Source: Phascolarctos cinereus
Lineage: Eukaryota > Chordata > Mammalia > Diprotodontia > Phascolarctidae
Assembly (NCBI RefSeq): GCF_002099425.1
Contig: NW_018343953.1
Span: forward strand, 7,686,001 to 7,750,000
DNA length: 64,000 bases
Reading direction: 5' to 3'
Below the pieces are notes generated by a model. That model saw nothing but the letters and a program-made list of their open reading frames with translations. It was not told the DNA's origin and did not search any database. Below are positions 1 to 64,000 of this stretch, in pieces. Within the stretch, counting starts at the first letter, position 1; each line of letters starts with the position of its first letter. Both the position numbers and the translations under genes were made by a program.

Positions 1-912
1 GTTGAAATGCCCAGAAACTTACAAGCAAGAACGTTAAAAAAAAAGTAATAAAGCCCATGGCCTCAGATGTCAATGTGTATACTCAAATGCACAAAGTGAG
101 TATCAAGTAAATGTGAGTTATAGTGCCTAATGCAAAGAAGCATATCTAAACTCCTAAGTGTGAGGGATGAGATCCGTGACTGAATAAGATCTTATTCAGT
201 ATACTTTAGTCTGTATAAGAACTGCTTTCCTTTATCGGTATACTTTAAATGGGAGGAGCAGGATAGGTAGCACTATATTAAGAATATGTACTAGTAAGAG
301 GAAAATCAAGGTACCAGAAGATTAAAACCTGGTGAAAAAGAGTTGGAGGAAGCCACTGAGCCAAAGGTAGAACCAATGTTGTCACTGACGTATGCCTCGG
401 ACTGTCTAAAAAAGAAAAGGGGAATAACAGAGGAGTGTTTGGGAAATGGGACACAAGTCCAGCTCAGCCGCCATGATACAATGGTAATGACAGGGAACTT
501 CAATTATTTGGATATTTGCTCAAGCTCTGTCAGAATCGGGAGAAGCTAATAATAGGTAGGAATCCTAGTGCTTAGAATTCTATAGGGGACAGTCAGTCTG
601 GGAGGCATAAGAAATTCTCAAGAATATACCAGGAAAAAGGATTCTGAAAAGAAAGGAAAAAAAAAAGTGGGCAGAGTTATGAAGAGGAAGTGGAATGTGA
701 AAGTCCAGGGGAACTCCTTTAATTGGCTTAGATTTTAAAAAGACATGTACAGAAAATGGAAACAAGAAGAGATATTAGGTTCACCTTTTTCATGTTATTT
801 AAACTACATGAGAAAGGTTAAGCTAAAAATTCATTCCTTTAAATTGCAGACTTCTTCCTTTATGCTGGTACATATGAGCACATAATGTGAAATACAATTA
901 TCTTCAAATCTC
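1..912. other. FERMT1 intron 14 sequence, no feature beyond a short palindrome
   Basis: AT-rich intronic DNA. A perfect 22-bp palindrome occupies 179-200 (core AATAAGATCTTATT). I see no exon or clear repeat; the two overlapping frames around 306-549 show no family resemblance. Confidence 0.6.
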
Positions 913-1048
913 TAAACCCTGTTTGCCTCAGTTTCTTCTTCCTTAAAATGAGCTTGAGAAAGAAATGACAAACCACTCTAGTATCTTTGCCAAGAAAACC
1001 CCAAGTAGGGTCATGAAGAGTTGGCCATGACTAAACAACTGAAAAATA
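913..1048 (+). repeat. Marsupial long-form tRNA SINE, 3' part only
   Basis: Matches the 3' half of the fuller copies at 8207 and 24241 (TTTGCCTCAGTTTC, AAACCACTC, CTTTGCCAAGAAAACCCC, AACAACTGAA). The tRNA-like head is missing. Confidence 0.8.
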
Positions 1049-1089
1049 CATAAAGAATTATTCTTGGTTTCAAAAAAAAAATCAAGTAT

Positions 1090-1995
1090 GTAACATATTT
1101 GATATATAAGATAGGGGAATTATATCTAGAGAGAAATTTACCTGAAAAAGATCTGGGGATTTTAGAGGACTGCAAGCTTAATATGAGTCAACAATGTAAT
1201 ATGGCATCCAAGAAAGCTAATTTGAACTGGGAATACACTAAGAAAGGCAAAGTATGGGGCAGCTAGGTGGTGCAGTGGATAGAGCACCAGCCCTGAAGTC
1301 AGGAGGACCTGAGTTCAAATCCAGCCTCAGACCAAACACTTGACATGTGCTAGTTGTGTGACCCTGAGCAAGTCACTTAACCCAGTTAAGTGCCTCACCA
1401 AAAAATTGCCTCACCAAAAAAAAAAAAAAAATTAAAAAAAAAGAAAAGCAAAGTGTCTGGAACACAGAGTTGATAGTTCCATTGCCCTCTGCCCTGATCA
1501 GACCATGTGTAATGTATTCTGTTTAGTTCTGGGCTCCATATTTTATTAAGGATATTGATAAACCAGAAAGTCTCTGCAGGAAGGCAACCTAGATGATGGA
1601 GGGCTTCAAGATTATGTCACGTTGGCATCAGTCAATGGAATTGGGGATGTGTAGTCTGGAGAAGAGAAGACTCGGGGAACATGATAGCTGCAAATAGGTA
1701 TCTAAGAGCTATCATATGGGTACAATTAGATTTGTTCTGCTTGGCTCTGATGGCAGAACAAGAAGCAATAGGTAGAAGCTGGAAAGATACAAATTCAGGT
1801 TTGAGAAACAAAAACGAAGCTTGTTCTAACATTTAGAGTTGTTTCAAAGTAGTGGGCCTCCAGAAGTACAGGGCCTTCCCCTGTACTGGAGGTCTTCATA
1901 TGATGGATGGATGGATGATCACCTGAATGTGTTGTAGATTAGATTCATGATCAGATACAGCTTCCCTTCCACCTGTGAGATTTTGTGATTCTTTT
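1090..1995 (+). repeat. CR1/L3-like LINE 3' remnant, split by a SINE
   Basis: Shows the recurrent 3' body of this LINE: 'GGGCTCCATATTTTA', 'GGCAACCTAGATGATGGAGG', 'TTTGTTCTGCTTGGC', and ends near TGTGAGATTTTGTGATTCT. Sense strand plus, heavily decayed, 5' truncated. A SINE sits at about 1255-1440. Confidence 0.7.
1255..1440 (+). repeat. Marsupial short-form tRNA SINE with target-site duplication
   Basis: Begins GGGGCAGCTAGGTGGTGCAG, contains B-box-like GAGTTCAAATCC, ends TTGCCTCACC plus A-tail. Flanks AAGAAAGGCAAAGT (1240-1253) and AAGAAAAGCAAAGT (1441-1454) are a 13/14 duplication. Confidence 0.93.
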
Positions 1996-2578
1996 TGAAA
2001 TGCACTGATTTTGTATTAAGGCCTAATGATTATGGGCTCTTAGTACTAACAGGCTATCTTTTCCAATCTGTGCAAATAAGTCATTTAACCAATTTTTTCT
2101 TTCATGAATAAAGTTATTTTTAGATAGACAAATAGGGCTTAAAGCTCAAGACAAAACAATCTGTTGGCAGCTACTCAAGAACCTGTGCTCTAAGATTGGT
2201 TTTATGTCATTTATACATGTTATATTCATCTTTGTGAAATGATGAATCTAAGCTTTCTCATAAGCTTATACTGAATGAATTAAAATTAAATATCATGTAC
2301 AGCTCAGCAGTTTTAGGGAGCTGGAGATTTCATATGTTCAAAATATGAATTAAACAATTTTGCCATGTCAGTTCAGTTATTTTTTTGGTCCCTACATGTT
2401 TAAAAAATTGCCCAGAATTAAATGCGATTGTTTTATATACAATTACAAAACCTTTGTGGTTTTTTAGCTTTCGAAACAAAAGTTCCTCCTTTTAAAACCA
2501 TCTATGGTTCTCTGGAATAACACATAGTCACAGGCCCTACATCTGTTTAGGAGAGAAAAAAAAAGAAATAATTTTTAC
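1996..2578. other. Intron 14, nothing recognised
   Basis: AT-rich sequence with no repeat family or exon that I can recognise. Confidence 0.5.
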
Positions 2579-56003
<53,425 letters not shown>

Positions 56004-56129
56004 CCTGGCAATACAAAAACCTACCAAACAAAAATTAAAAGTCAAGATAATATATTTTTAAAAGTGGAAGTAAGAGAATTTAGCCTATTTGTTATGATCA
56101 AAGTCAACTTAAAAAATTCACCCCTCTAA

Positions 56130-57010
56130 GCTTGTTAATCCCTCATCAAACTTTCCAATGCTCCCAGTTCCTCAGAATATTCACTTTGGAATCTCATCCC
56201 GTCTTTAACTCTTCCTCCCTCCTCCCCTTCCACATAAGTGCTGGCTATCTCATCTGCATTAATTTCTGACATACCCCTATGCTTCCTCCTATCAATTCTC
56301 AACTCTAGTATCTAGTATCATGTATTTAGCACACATAGTCAAATACTATTTTGCTAGTTGTTTCAGGTGTTTCTTGACCACAATCTGCCAGTCCTCAGTA
56401 TGAAGCACCTTGAGAGCAGGGATCATGTGCTAGGCCTGGCTTAATCAATACTTATCAGTTGGCTAGTTGATCTCTAGATGTCTAAACTAATTTGGTGGGC
56501 ACTGAGGAGGTTAGCTCTAGTATCAGCCCATTACTGGTCTGAAGGATCCCAGATTATCATGAAGCTAGGTTTCCATGTGGCATGGCCCACAGAGTTATAG
56601 ATAAATTGCATTCCTTCCTTTTTTTTTTTAACTCCCCCTACTCTAAATATCTCTTGTTAGGCTAAAACTGGATGTGAGGTAAGTAATCTCTAATTTTTAA
56701 AATCCTATTTTTGTCCTAGTCTCAGACTTGGAGACAGCCTTCTTCTGTTTCCACCCTCCCACCTAGCCTTCGAATGAAGATCACCTTTCATTTACCCTCT
56801 ATTTATCCTGTATGTATATAATTGACTGCATGTTGTATAGACTATGTACTTCTTGACCACAGCTAATGTGTTTTCTTTTCTTTCTTTTTATCTGTAATGC
56901 TTAGCATAGTGCCTGTTTCATAGTAAGTACTTAACAAATATTTGTTGACAAGTAACCATCCTTGTATGTAGCCACTTAGATTGTATGTTGTCTTTTTAAT
57001 ACTAGACTGT
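56130..57010 (+). repeat. L2-like LINE pieces
   Basis: 56130-56460 ('GAAGCACCTTGAGAGCAGGG') and 56700-57010 ('ATTGACTGCATGTTGTATAG', 'GTACTTAACAAATATTTGTT') resemble L2 3' ends. Confidence 0.55.
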
Positions 57011-57099
57011 AAGTCTCTCTCCCTTGTCATCTTTTTTCTGGCTATAGTTTAATACTAATAACTGTGTAGGCTCATACAGTACTAATAGCCTCATAGGTA

Positions 57100-57850
57100 C
57101 TCAAAAGAATTAAACAAATAAAATGATGAATGATCTTATAAAGCCAAAGAACAGACTTAACTAAGTTATGAATGGAATAGCTGGCTCTGCACATACATAT
57201 AAACTACACAAAGCTGGCCTTATATAGGCACACATACCTCAAAAAATTGTCTCTTCAGAAAAGAACATTAACTTAACATTAACATAACTGATTTTTGAAA
57301 ATGAGAATATTCTTTTAAAAAAATTTCCATGTCACTAGTTTTTTCCTGGGATTGTGATGGTGCCTTTGAAAATTCAACGAGCATAATATAAGAGAACCAA
57401 AGTCACTTCTGGTCTGTTATTATTATAATAGCATGCAAACATTAATGATAAGATACTTGATACTTTATATTTTGAGCATTATGGGTACTATTTTATGTCT
57501 TATTAAAAAATTAAGGCATTTAAATCATGAGCAACTTAGCCAGTAAAATTGTATTGTTTTGAAGAACTGTTCTTGTGAGTTGTTATGTGAGGTGAATGGA
57601 GCATTAGCTATGTAATATGTGAAAAGGGGTAAGTAGAAAAGCTATATATTTTCTTCTTCATCAAGGAAGCTGTACTATAAGCATTTATACTACTTAAAAT
57701 CAGTTGTTTCAAAATAATGTGAGAAATTTTGAGAAGGGGAATTACTTCTAGATCAGCATATAGGACAGATTTTATTAATTCATCATGAATTCCTTTACTT
57801 TCAGGTCTCATGGTCAGAAGAGTCCATACACACTACTTTTCTACTGAAAA
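57100..57850. other. Intron 1, nothing recognised
   Basis: AT-rich, no family recognised. Confidence 0.4.
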
Positions 57851-57854
57851 AAAA

Positions 57855-58420
57855 CCTTCTAATGGTATTAAGGCACCTACCATGTGTCAGGCACTATTAT
57901 AAGCACTGGGGATACAAATAGAGGCAAAAGACAACCCCTGCCCTCCCAGAGCTTACAATCTAGATACTTAAAGTAGTATTTAAATACATTTGATTTTTAA
58001 ACCTTAAGCATATAATGATATTTCAGTGAATATGGCATTTTCCACAAGCCTTTCCCCATATGAATCAGAAGTTCATTCAAAACAGCAAAAGTGCTTCAGT
58101 TCAATATGAATTTATTAAGCACCTTCTGTGAGCAAGGCCTAGAGGATATTAGAACAAAACCAGACAGTTCCAGTCTTCCACTCAGAGATAAAGCATGTAG
58201 TCTGACTAATAAATACAAAGTTTAGACAAAGTAATATGAAGTATTACCAGGTTATTTCAAGGGAGGGCCATAATAACTAGATTTGGAGGGTGGAGGCAGG
58301 AAGGGAGGGTGGAATTACAAGGCCTCTTGAAAGAGGTAGTCCCTGAGCTGTGCTTTGAAGAGACTAAGGATTCAGTAAGGAAAGGAGACACCCCCCTCCC
58401 CCTCCTGCTTTAAGGACATG
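57855..58420 (-). repeat. L2-like LINE, antisense
   Basis: 'CCATGTGTCAGGCACTATTA', 'CTCCCAGAGCTTACAATCTA', 'GAGCTGTGCTTTGAAGAGAC'. Confidence 0.65.
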
Positions 58421-58429
58421 TTGTTCCCC

Positions 58430-59350
58430 CCACCACACACACAAAATACATCTCAAAGTACACAATGAAAAATCATGACTAGCACTCTGTTCTCCTTTAG
58501 AACCACTACCTTAGTCCTACCATGAAGTCATGATGACTTAAAAAAAAAAAAACAACCAAGCAATAATCATGCTGGTTCAAAAATGCAAATATGCACAAAG
58601 GAAATTATAATGAAGCTCACCTATTTAGAGCAGCCTTGAAAAAATATTTGTTAGAATCTAAGTAGTTTGTGTTAAGTCCTTAGGTGAAGAGTCAGCATCT
58701 CAAGAGAAAGCCCTAATAGGTAACATATATTTATACACATACACATAAATGAATACACAACTTACTTATTACATTGAATGCTGTGGATTGAACATAATTT
58801 TGTTGATGAAGGAAAATGTCATGGAAAAGATTTTCCACCTCAGGCCTGACTTTGCCAGGACTGATTAAATCTTTACATGGTAGAAATCTTCAATACACTA
58901 AACATCAAGCTAACAAATAGTGCTTGTTTACACTATTAATAATGAATTTTTTTTTGGGTCAACATAAATGCTCCTCCTATCCAATCTGGAATGTTATTTC
59001 TCTAAGTAGGGCATTTAAAGAAACAAATAAAATTCTGCAAAGTGGTTTGGTGACATTTTAATTTATCCCAAGGGCGACGATACCTAACTTCCCTCTATGA
59101 CCTTCTTTTTTCAGTCTAGGGGATCAAATGACGTTCGATTTATGCACGGGATGATTATTTATTGAAACAAAATTTCAATCTAAAATGAGAAAATCTGGTT
59201 CCCCCACATTCCTTTTCTAGCCTTTCCTCTCAAGCCTTCATTTTTGAGTGAACCTTAAACATAATTTCTTCCGTGCAAGTTGTTACTTGTTATGGCAAAC
59301 AATTTTGAAATTACTGACCCGAGGACTGTTGGGACTGAAAATAAACAAGA
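58430..59350. other. Intron 1, nothing recognised
   Basis: No repeat family or exon recognised. Confidence 0.4.
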
Positions 59351-59354
59351 ATAG

Positions 59355-59535
59355 GAGACTGTGGCATATGGGAAGAGTGCTGCTTCTGGAATCAGAGAAT
59401 CTGGCTTCAAATCTCGACTCTTCTTGCCACCTGTATGACCATAGTAAAGTCATGTACCCTTTCAGTGTCTCCCTTTCCTCATCTATAAAAGAAAGGGACT
59501 AGTTCAAATCCCCTCTAAATATGAGTCTATGACTG
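59355..59535 (+). repeat. Older tRNA-derived SINE (MIR/Ther-like)
   Basis: 'CTGCTTCTGGAATCAGAGAA' to 'AATCCCCTCTAAATATGAGT', same family as 18815. Confidence 0.65.
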
Positions 59536-59904
59536 ATACCCCCTACGTCCTATGTGTAGGTGTTTCTAAAAAGTAGTCCATCATCTTCCTTCATTTGTCC
59601 ACTGGAAAACGTGAGAAAAAAGGGACCCCAAACACCCCAAATATTACCTTTTATTCCTATTTTGGGAAAGACACCCCAAACCAGAAGACACTCATGGAGG
59701 ACAGCTAGGTGATATCAGCAAGCTCCATTCACTGGGGGCTATCTTGGGAAAGGTCTAAGGAGGAGGTCAAGGAGATCTCTAGGCTTTATTTTCATCTATG
59801 AAGTGAGACGGTAGGTAACTTATTTGAGGGGCAAGGGGTGAAGATAGCATGGTCTGGGACCAGAAGTAATAAAAGGCAAGAAAAGTTAGGAAAGGGATGT
59901 ATAA

Positions 59905-60080
59905 GATCGTAGCTAGAGCTGGATGGGATCATCAAATCCAACTCCCACCCCCTTCCCCCAATTTAACAGACGAGGAAACCGGGGTTTTAAAAAGGGAAGA
60001 GACTTGCCCAAGGTCACACGGGTGGTACGGGGCAGGGAAGTAGGTAGGATCCAGATTCTTTCTGCTACGCCACGCAGCAG
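59905..60080 (-). repeat. MIR-like SINE at the edge of the promoter CpG block
   Basis: 'AGAGCTGGATGGGATCATCA', 'ACAGACGAGGAAACCGGGGT', 'GACTTGCCCAAGGTCACACG'. It retains several CpGs, unlike most MIRs here. Confidence 0.78.
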
Positions 60081-60129
60081 TTCCGGGAAACAGCACCCCT
60101 TCCCCTCGCCCCAGTCCCACTGAAGCCTC

Positions 60130-60640
60130 CTGACCCCCTAAGGAGTCTCCTCTCCCCTTCAGCGCTCACCTCCTTTCCCGCGGGTTTGTTTTCTCTTGCC
60201 TCCCAGCCTCAGCTGCAGCTCCTGGAGAGCGGAGAGGAAGATACCTTCCCAAGTTTGGCACAGTCCCCTGGGGGCTCGGGAGGAGGCTGGGAGGGTGGGA
60301 ACAAGCGGAGCTCGGGAGTCCAGAGCACAGCCCCCGTGTCCCCGCCCCCGGGTCCTAGGAAGGCTGGGTCAGCGTCCCTGGAAGGCTGTCAGTCTCGAAA
60401 ACCCCGACCCGGGCGCATAGTGGAAGACTCAGAACAGCTGCTCCTCAGGGGGGACGAGGCCGCCCAGTCTGGCGGGGGCCAGGCGGCTCGTCCCGGATTG
60501 TTCTGCGACAGGTAACAACAGGTCAGCCTGGAGAGCGGCCGCACTACCGCCCCCGGGACCTCCCTCTGTGCAACGCCACGCCCCAACGCGAGCCGGGCTG
60601 GAGCCCTTTCCTCTCTCCAGCGCTTCTAGCAAAAAGTTAG
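60130..60640. promoter_or_regulatory. CpG-island-like promoter region of FERMT1
   Basis: This is the only stretch in the window that is both GC-rich and CpG-dense, for example around 60342-60352 (CCGCCC GC-box core), 60395-60416 and 60530-60600. The rest of the window is AT-rich and CpG-poor. It overlaps the predicted exon 1 donor and lies upstream of the start-codon exon on the coding strand. Unmethylated CpG promoter is the natural reading. Open frames that cross this block in several directions are a consequence of low stop-codon density in GC-rich DNA, not genes. Confidence 0.75.
60170..60250 (-). other. FERMT1: Probable non-coding exon 1 of FERMT1 (start approximate)
   Basis: Coding exon 2 carries only 17 nt of 5'UTR after its acceptor, so an upstream leader exon is needed. 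The best donor in the CpG-rich block reads, on the minus strand, GGAAAGGAG|GTGAGCG, giving an exon end at 60170. The transcription start cannot be fixed from sequence; the upper bound given is a placeholder inside the CpG-rich block. Human FERMT1 also has a non-coding first exon. Inference from splice consensus and context. Confidence 0.5.
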
Positions 60641-60659
60641 CCTTCAGGGTTGGGGGAGC

Positions 60660-61850
60660 AGAGGGGTGGGTCAGGAGAGAATCCACCCCGCCCAGCCTAG
60701 CCCAGCCCCAGACGTGCCAAGTCTCATTCCTCTGAGAGAGGAGGCGCCTTCTCCAGACTCCTTTCTGGGCATAGAGTGGGCAAAAGAGAACCCTCAAGAA
60801 CCCGATTTCCAACTAGGGATGGAAAGGCTGGTTGGACGTGGTCGTCTCAGGTTCCCCCTTCCTCTTAGCAGTTCTCTCCTCTCGGTCCCTCCAGTTTTTC
60901 TCTGAGACCTTGGGGAGCTGGGATTGAACTTCTGAAATTCTGCCAAAGATGCACCCTGGTGATTCAAGTTTGGCTACTTTGCACACCCTCCAGCTACAGG
61001 TTTCCCACTGGGTTCTTTCTGGAGGGCTCAAAAACCAGTTTTGTTTTGCCTTGTTTTTCTGGCTGCTGGCTCCACTCTTGCTCAAAGACAGTTCCCTTCC
61101 TCGAGACCAAAACTGGTTGAAAGGGCAATGATTATTTTCATATCCAGGAGGCTGTTATTTTTATTTATTTATTTATTTTTTGCGGGTGGAGTGAGGGGAA
61201 GGAAAAAAAGCCAAGATCCATCTGAGTAACAAAATGACGTAAACTCCACCTCCCTCCCTAGTCCCAACCCAAATGTGGGGTGTAGTCCTTTTCAGACAGG
61301 AGGGGAGCAACAAAGAAGGGAAATGTACTACTGCTTTGTCAACTCACCGTCTGTCTCTCCGCCTTCCCCCTCAAAAAAAAAATCCGATGAAGTAATGACT
61401 TCAGATTTCCTGTGATGGCTCATCCAGTGAATTTGCAAAGTCCGGACATCCCTGTTCTATCTTTGTCACTCACCACTCCTTCATTCCCTTCTGTAGGGTT
61501 AGTAGTTAGTCTGTCAAATTCTAGAGCTCTTCTGGAAATCTGATCTAGTTTCAAATGGAGTTTACCCTCACTTTTGTCTGTGTTGAGAGTGTTAAATTAA
61601 TCCAGCTTGCTAGATCATTTTCATGTAGGGTCTACTGTTCCTCTAATATTATAAGGTGTAGTAATTTAGCATCAAAGATATACTAAGCAGGTAGCTAGGT
61701 CCGGATTAATGTCAGAATAATGAGAAATTCGATTTAGGGCAAATTATAAAATACTAGGTTGCAATTAATGAGAGGCTGAAACAGGGTAGCTTAATCTTCA
61801 CTGTGCACTTACCTGTCACTGGCTGTGGATGTGATGTGCTGTTATAATCA
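60660..61850. other. FERMT1 upstream flank, no gene recognised
   Basis: Moderately GC-rich falling to AT-rich. TGACGTAA (CRE/ATF-like) at about 61234. Open frames here lack homology and sit on both strands. Confidence 0.45.
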
Positions 61851-61859
61851 TATTGTCAA

Positions 61860-62590
61860 ATGTTTTTATTTGTTTTTTATTTTTTAAAGATTTTTTTCTT
61901 TTAGAAAAATGCTAAAACTTAAATACATAATAAGAAAAGAGAAATAAACATTGTAAACTTAAATATAAAATAACAAAAAAAACAAAAAAAGTCACGTACA
62001 CAGCAGAACATAGGAGAGGATTCAAATTATATAACCATACCTTTTCATTTCAAGAAAGCCTATATATTAAATACTGTCCATTATGTTGAAAGCTGTCCAT
62101 CTTTTCTTTGTTTCCTTGTAGGTTTTCTTTTGTTCTCTGCTGTACACTTTTTACTTTGTTCTTTTTCCTCCTCCCTCCTCACCACCCCAAGGCTGCAGTT
62201 GAGCTTTGGATATATTTGTATATAGGTATAGGTGTATACATACACTTATACCTATATACACATAAATGCATATATATATATATATATTTTCCCTAAGAGA
62301 TTCTATTCATAATCTTTGCTGTTTTTATTTTTTAAAAAATAACCCATAACAAAATGGATAAAGGAAGAATACTTCAGATGAAATCAATGATAGCATAAGA
62401 AAGAAGTCATTTTATTACATCAGAATAAAAATTTTATGTAATTAAACAGTATAAATGTGGTTAATTTAAAATGGGAGTAGGTTGGAATGGTTGGATCTGC
62501 AGTGCAAAATACAATAAAACATGTTGAAATAAAAGAAAAAACTAAATTGCTTCAACTTTTTGTGCTTTGTAAATAACTACAAGAAACACC
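61860..62590. other. AT-rich upstream flank with poly-A/T and TATA tracts
   Basis: Low-complexity A/T runs at 61860-61990 and a TA microsatellite at 62262-62287. Possibly an old LINE 3'UTR; not assignable. Confidence 0.35.
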
Positions 62591-62599
62591 AGTGTTATG

Positions 62600-63080
62600 A
62601 CAGTCAATAGCCAATGACAATAAATATGTATTAAGTGCCTACTGTGTACTAAGTTCTAGGGATTAAAAAGATAAATTTTGGAAAGCAGTCTGGAATCAAG
62701 CAAATAAAATGACTAAGATTTCTAGACCTTTGAGCCAGAGAAGCCATTATGGGACTTACATCCCAAGGAAACTAAGTTAAGTCCCATATACACAGAAATA
62801 TTTATAGCAGCACTTTTTTTGTGATGGCAAAGAATGAGAAATTGAGTAGATACCCATTAATTGGGGAATGGTTAAACAGATTGTGTATATGAATGTGATG
62901 GAATATCACAGGGCTGTAAGAAATTATGTATATGATGAACACAGAGAAGCACGGAAAGATCTACATGAACTGATGCAGAGTGAAGTAAGCAGAGCCAAGA
63001 AAACAATATACACCATAACTGTAAAAATGTAAATGGAAAGAACAACCACACCAAAAAATTAAAAGTGAATGTAACAAGTC
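62600..63080 (+). repeat. L1 ORF2 C-terminal/3' region, decayed
   Basis: 'GGCAAAGAATGAGAAATTGA', 'CATTAATTGGGGAATGGTTA', 'GAACTGATGCAGAGTGAAGT' encode the eroded 'PLIGEWLN...' and 'LHELMQSEVSRAKK' type segment of L1 ORF2. A short LINE/SINE end precedes it at 62610-62670. Confidence 0.72.
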
Positions 63081-63339
63081 AAAGATCAAGCATGGCTCAA
63101 ATGAAGAGATATGAGAAGACACCCCTAACCTACCATTTCATTCAGGTTGAGGTCCAGAGGTGTAATGCATCACACATTTTCAGACATTTTCAATGTATCC
63201 ATCAGTTGTGCTGGGTTTTTCTTTCCCCTTTTTAATAAAGTACTATTTGTTACCTGGGATGACTTTCAAGAAAGAAGAAAGGGAAAGATATTGGGGTTAA
63301 CTATGCTGATGGAAGAAACAGAAGACATTGATAAAAACA

Positions 63340-64000
63340 AAAAAAAAGAGGAGGGGGAAAAGAAAGGTAAAAGACAGCCCCTGCTCTCAAGGACTTCACA
63401 ATCTAATGGGAGGGGGGAAGACAAGGTGCAAATAACTATGGACAAATAAGCTATACAGAGGATAAACAGGAAAAACAGAGGGAAGGCACTAGAATTAAGA
63501 GATCTGGAAAGTTTTCTTGTAGAAGGTGATGTTTTAGCTAGGACTTGAAGGCAGGAGGCAGAAATGAGGAAGGTAAGCATTCTTTTCATGAGGGACAACC
63601 AGTGAAAATTCTCTGAGTAGGGAGATGGAGTATCTTTTTGGAAGAACAGCAAGAAGGCCAGTATCATTGGACCAAAGAGTAATTGGGGGAGTGGACTGTG
63701 AGATTGGAAAGGTGGGAGAGGCCAAGACTTTGAATGCCAGAGGATTTGTATTTAAAGGTGATAGGAATCCATTAGAGTTTACTGAATAGAGTGTCATGGT
63801 GACCTGGACAGACCTGTGCTTTAGGAAGATCACTTTGACAGCTGATTTGACAATGGACTAGAGTGGCCAGAGACATGTGGCATGCAGGCCCATTAGGAGG
63901 CTATTGCAATAGTTCAGGCATGAGGTGATGAGTGCCTGGACCAAGGTGGTGGTAGTGTCAGGAGAGAGAAAAACCATATGCCAGAGATAGTAAGAAAGTA
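63340..64000 (-). repeat. L2-like LINE, antisense, continuing beyond the window
   Basis: 'CTCAAGGACTTCACAATCTA', 'GTTTTAGCTAGGACTTGAAG', 'TTTAGGAAGATCACTTTGAC', 'GGAGGCTATTGCAATAGTTC', same pattern as the 43-45 kb copy. The minus-strand frames at 63266-63833 are its debris. Confidence 0.72.

Noticed and set aside
1255-1330. tRNA gene at SINE heads
   Set aside because: The A/B-box-like heads belong to SINEs; they do not fold into an intact tRNA and carry SINE bodies and A-tails.
1-2578. Terminal FERMT1 exon in the left end
   Set aside because: I searched the minus strand for the expected EYIGGYIFLSTR-type sequence and a phase-0 acceptor and found none.
60186-61229. Overlapping 60-130 codon frames on both strands around the promoter
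   Set aside because: GC-rich sequence has few stops. The frames overlap on both strands, lack homology and splice context, and coincide with the CpG block.

Overview
The window is mammalian nuclear DNA from a marsupial. It is AT-rich and intron-dominated. Its most frequent repeat is the marsupial tRNA-related SINE (head 'GGGGCAGCTAGGTGGYGCAG'), alongside many MIR-, L2- and CR1/L3-like relics, hAT-type miniature transposons and marsupial-type L1. I recognise no copy of the SINE family I associate with the grey opossum, so an Australian marsupial (for example a dasyurid) is the better guess; this is inference.

One host gene fills the window: FERMT1 (kindlin-1), on the minus strand. A CpG-rich promoter and a probable non-coding exon 1 lie at about 60.13-60.64 kb. 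Thirteen coding exons follow in order down to 2.58 kb, at 55.9, 45.5, 40.3, 39.0, 37.2, 32.1, 28.7, 23.4, 17.6, 14.3, 13.0, 9.2 and 2.65 kb. Every exon junction was checked for splice dinucleotides and phase. Together they give an uninterrupted reading of 620 residues. The last exon (in human about 57 residues plus 3'UTR) lies left of position 1. 620 + 57 = 677, the length I recall for human kindlin-1. The parts run F0, F1 with a lysine-rich loop, F2 split by a PH domain, and F3 with the Gln-Trp integrin-binding pair at 611/612. All introns are GT-AG except intron 7, which must use a GC donor to keep frame.

The introns hold layered repeats. Intron 13 has a retroviral LTR fossil, a decayed CR1/L3 and two hAT MITEs. 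Introns 12 and 8 each show a SINE inside a hAT MITE inside an L2. Intron 9 has mixed CR1 and L1 relics. Intron 7 carries a 2.8 kb 5'-truncated L1 in gene sense, 191 bp from the GC donor. Intron 6 has two copies of one hAT MITE 2 kb apart. Introns 2 and 3 are rich in L2. To the right of 60.7 kb is upstream flank with L2 and L1 pieces and no recognisable gene.

I see no bacterial-type system, CRISPR array, tRNA or rRNA gene, and no second protein-coding gene. The most distinctive points are the GC-AG intron, the nested and target-site-marked insertions, and a purine-only coding tract for the lysine run in exon 4.
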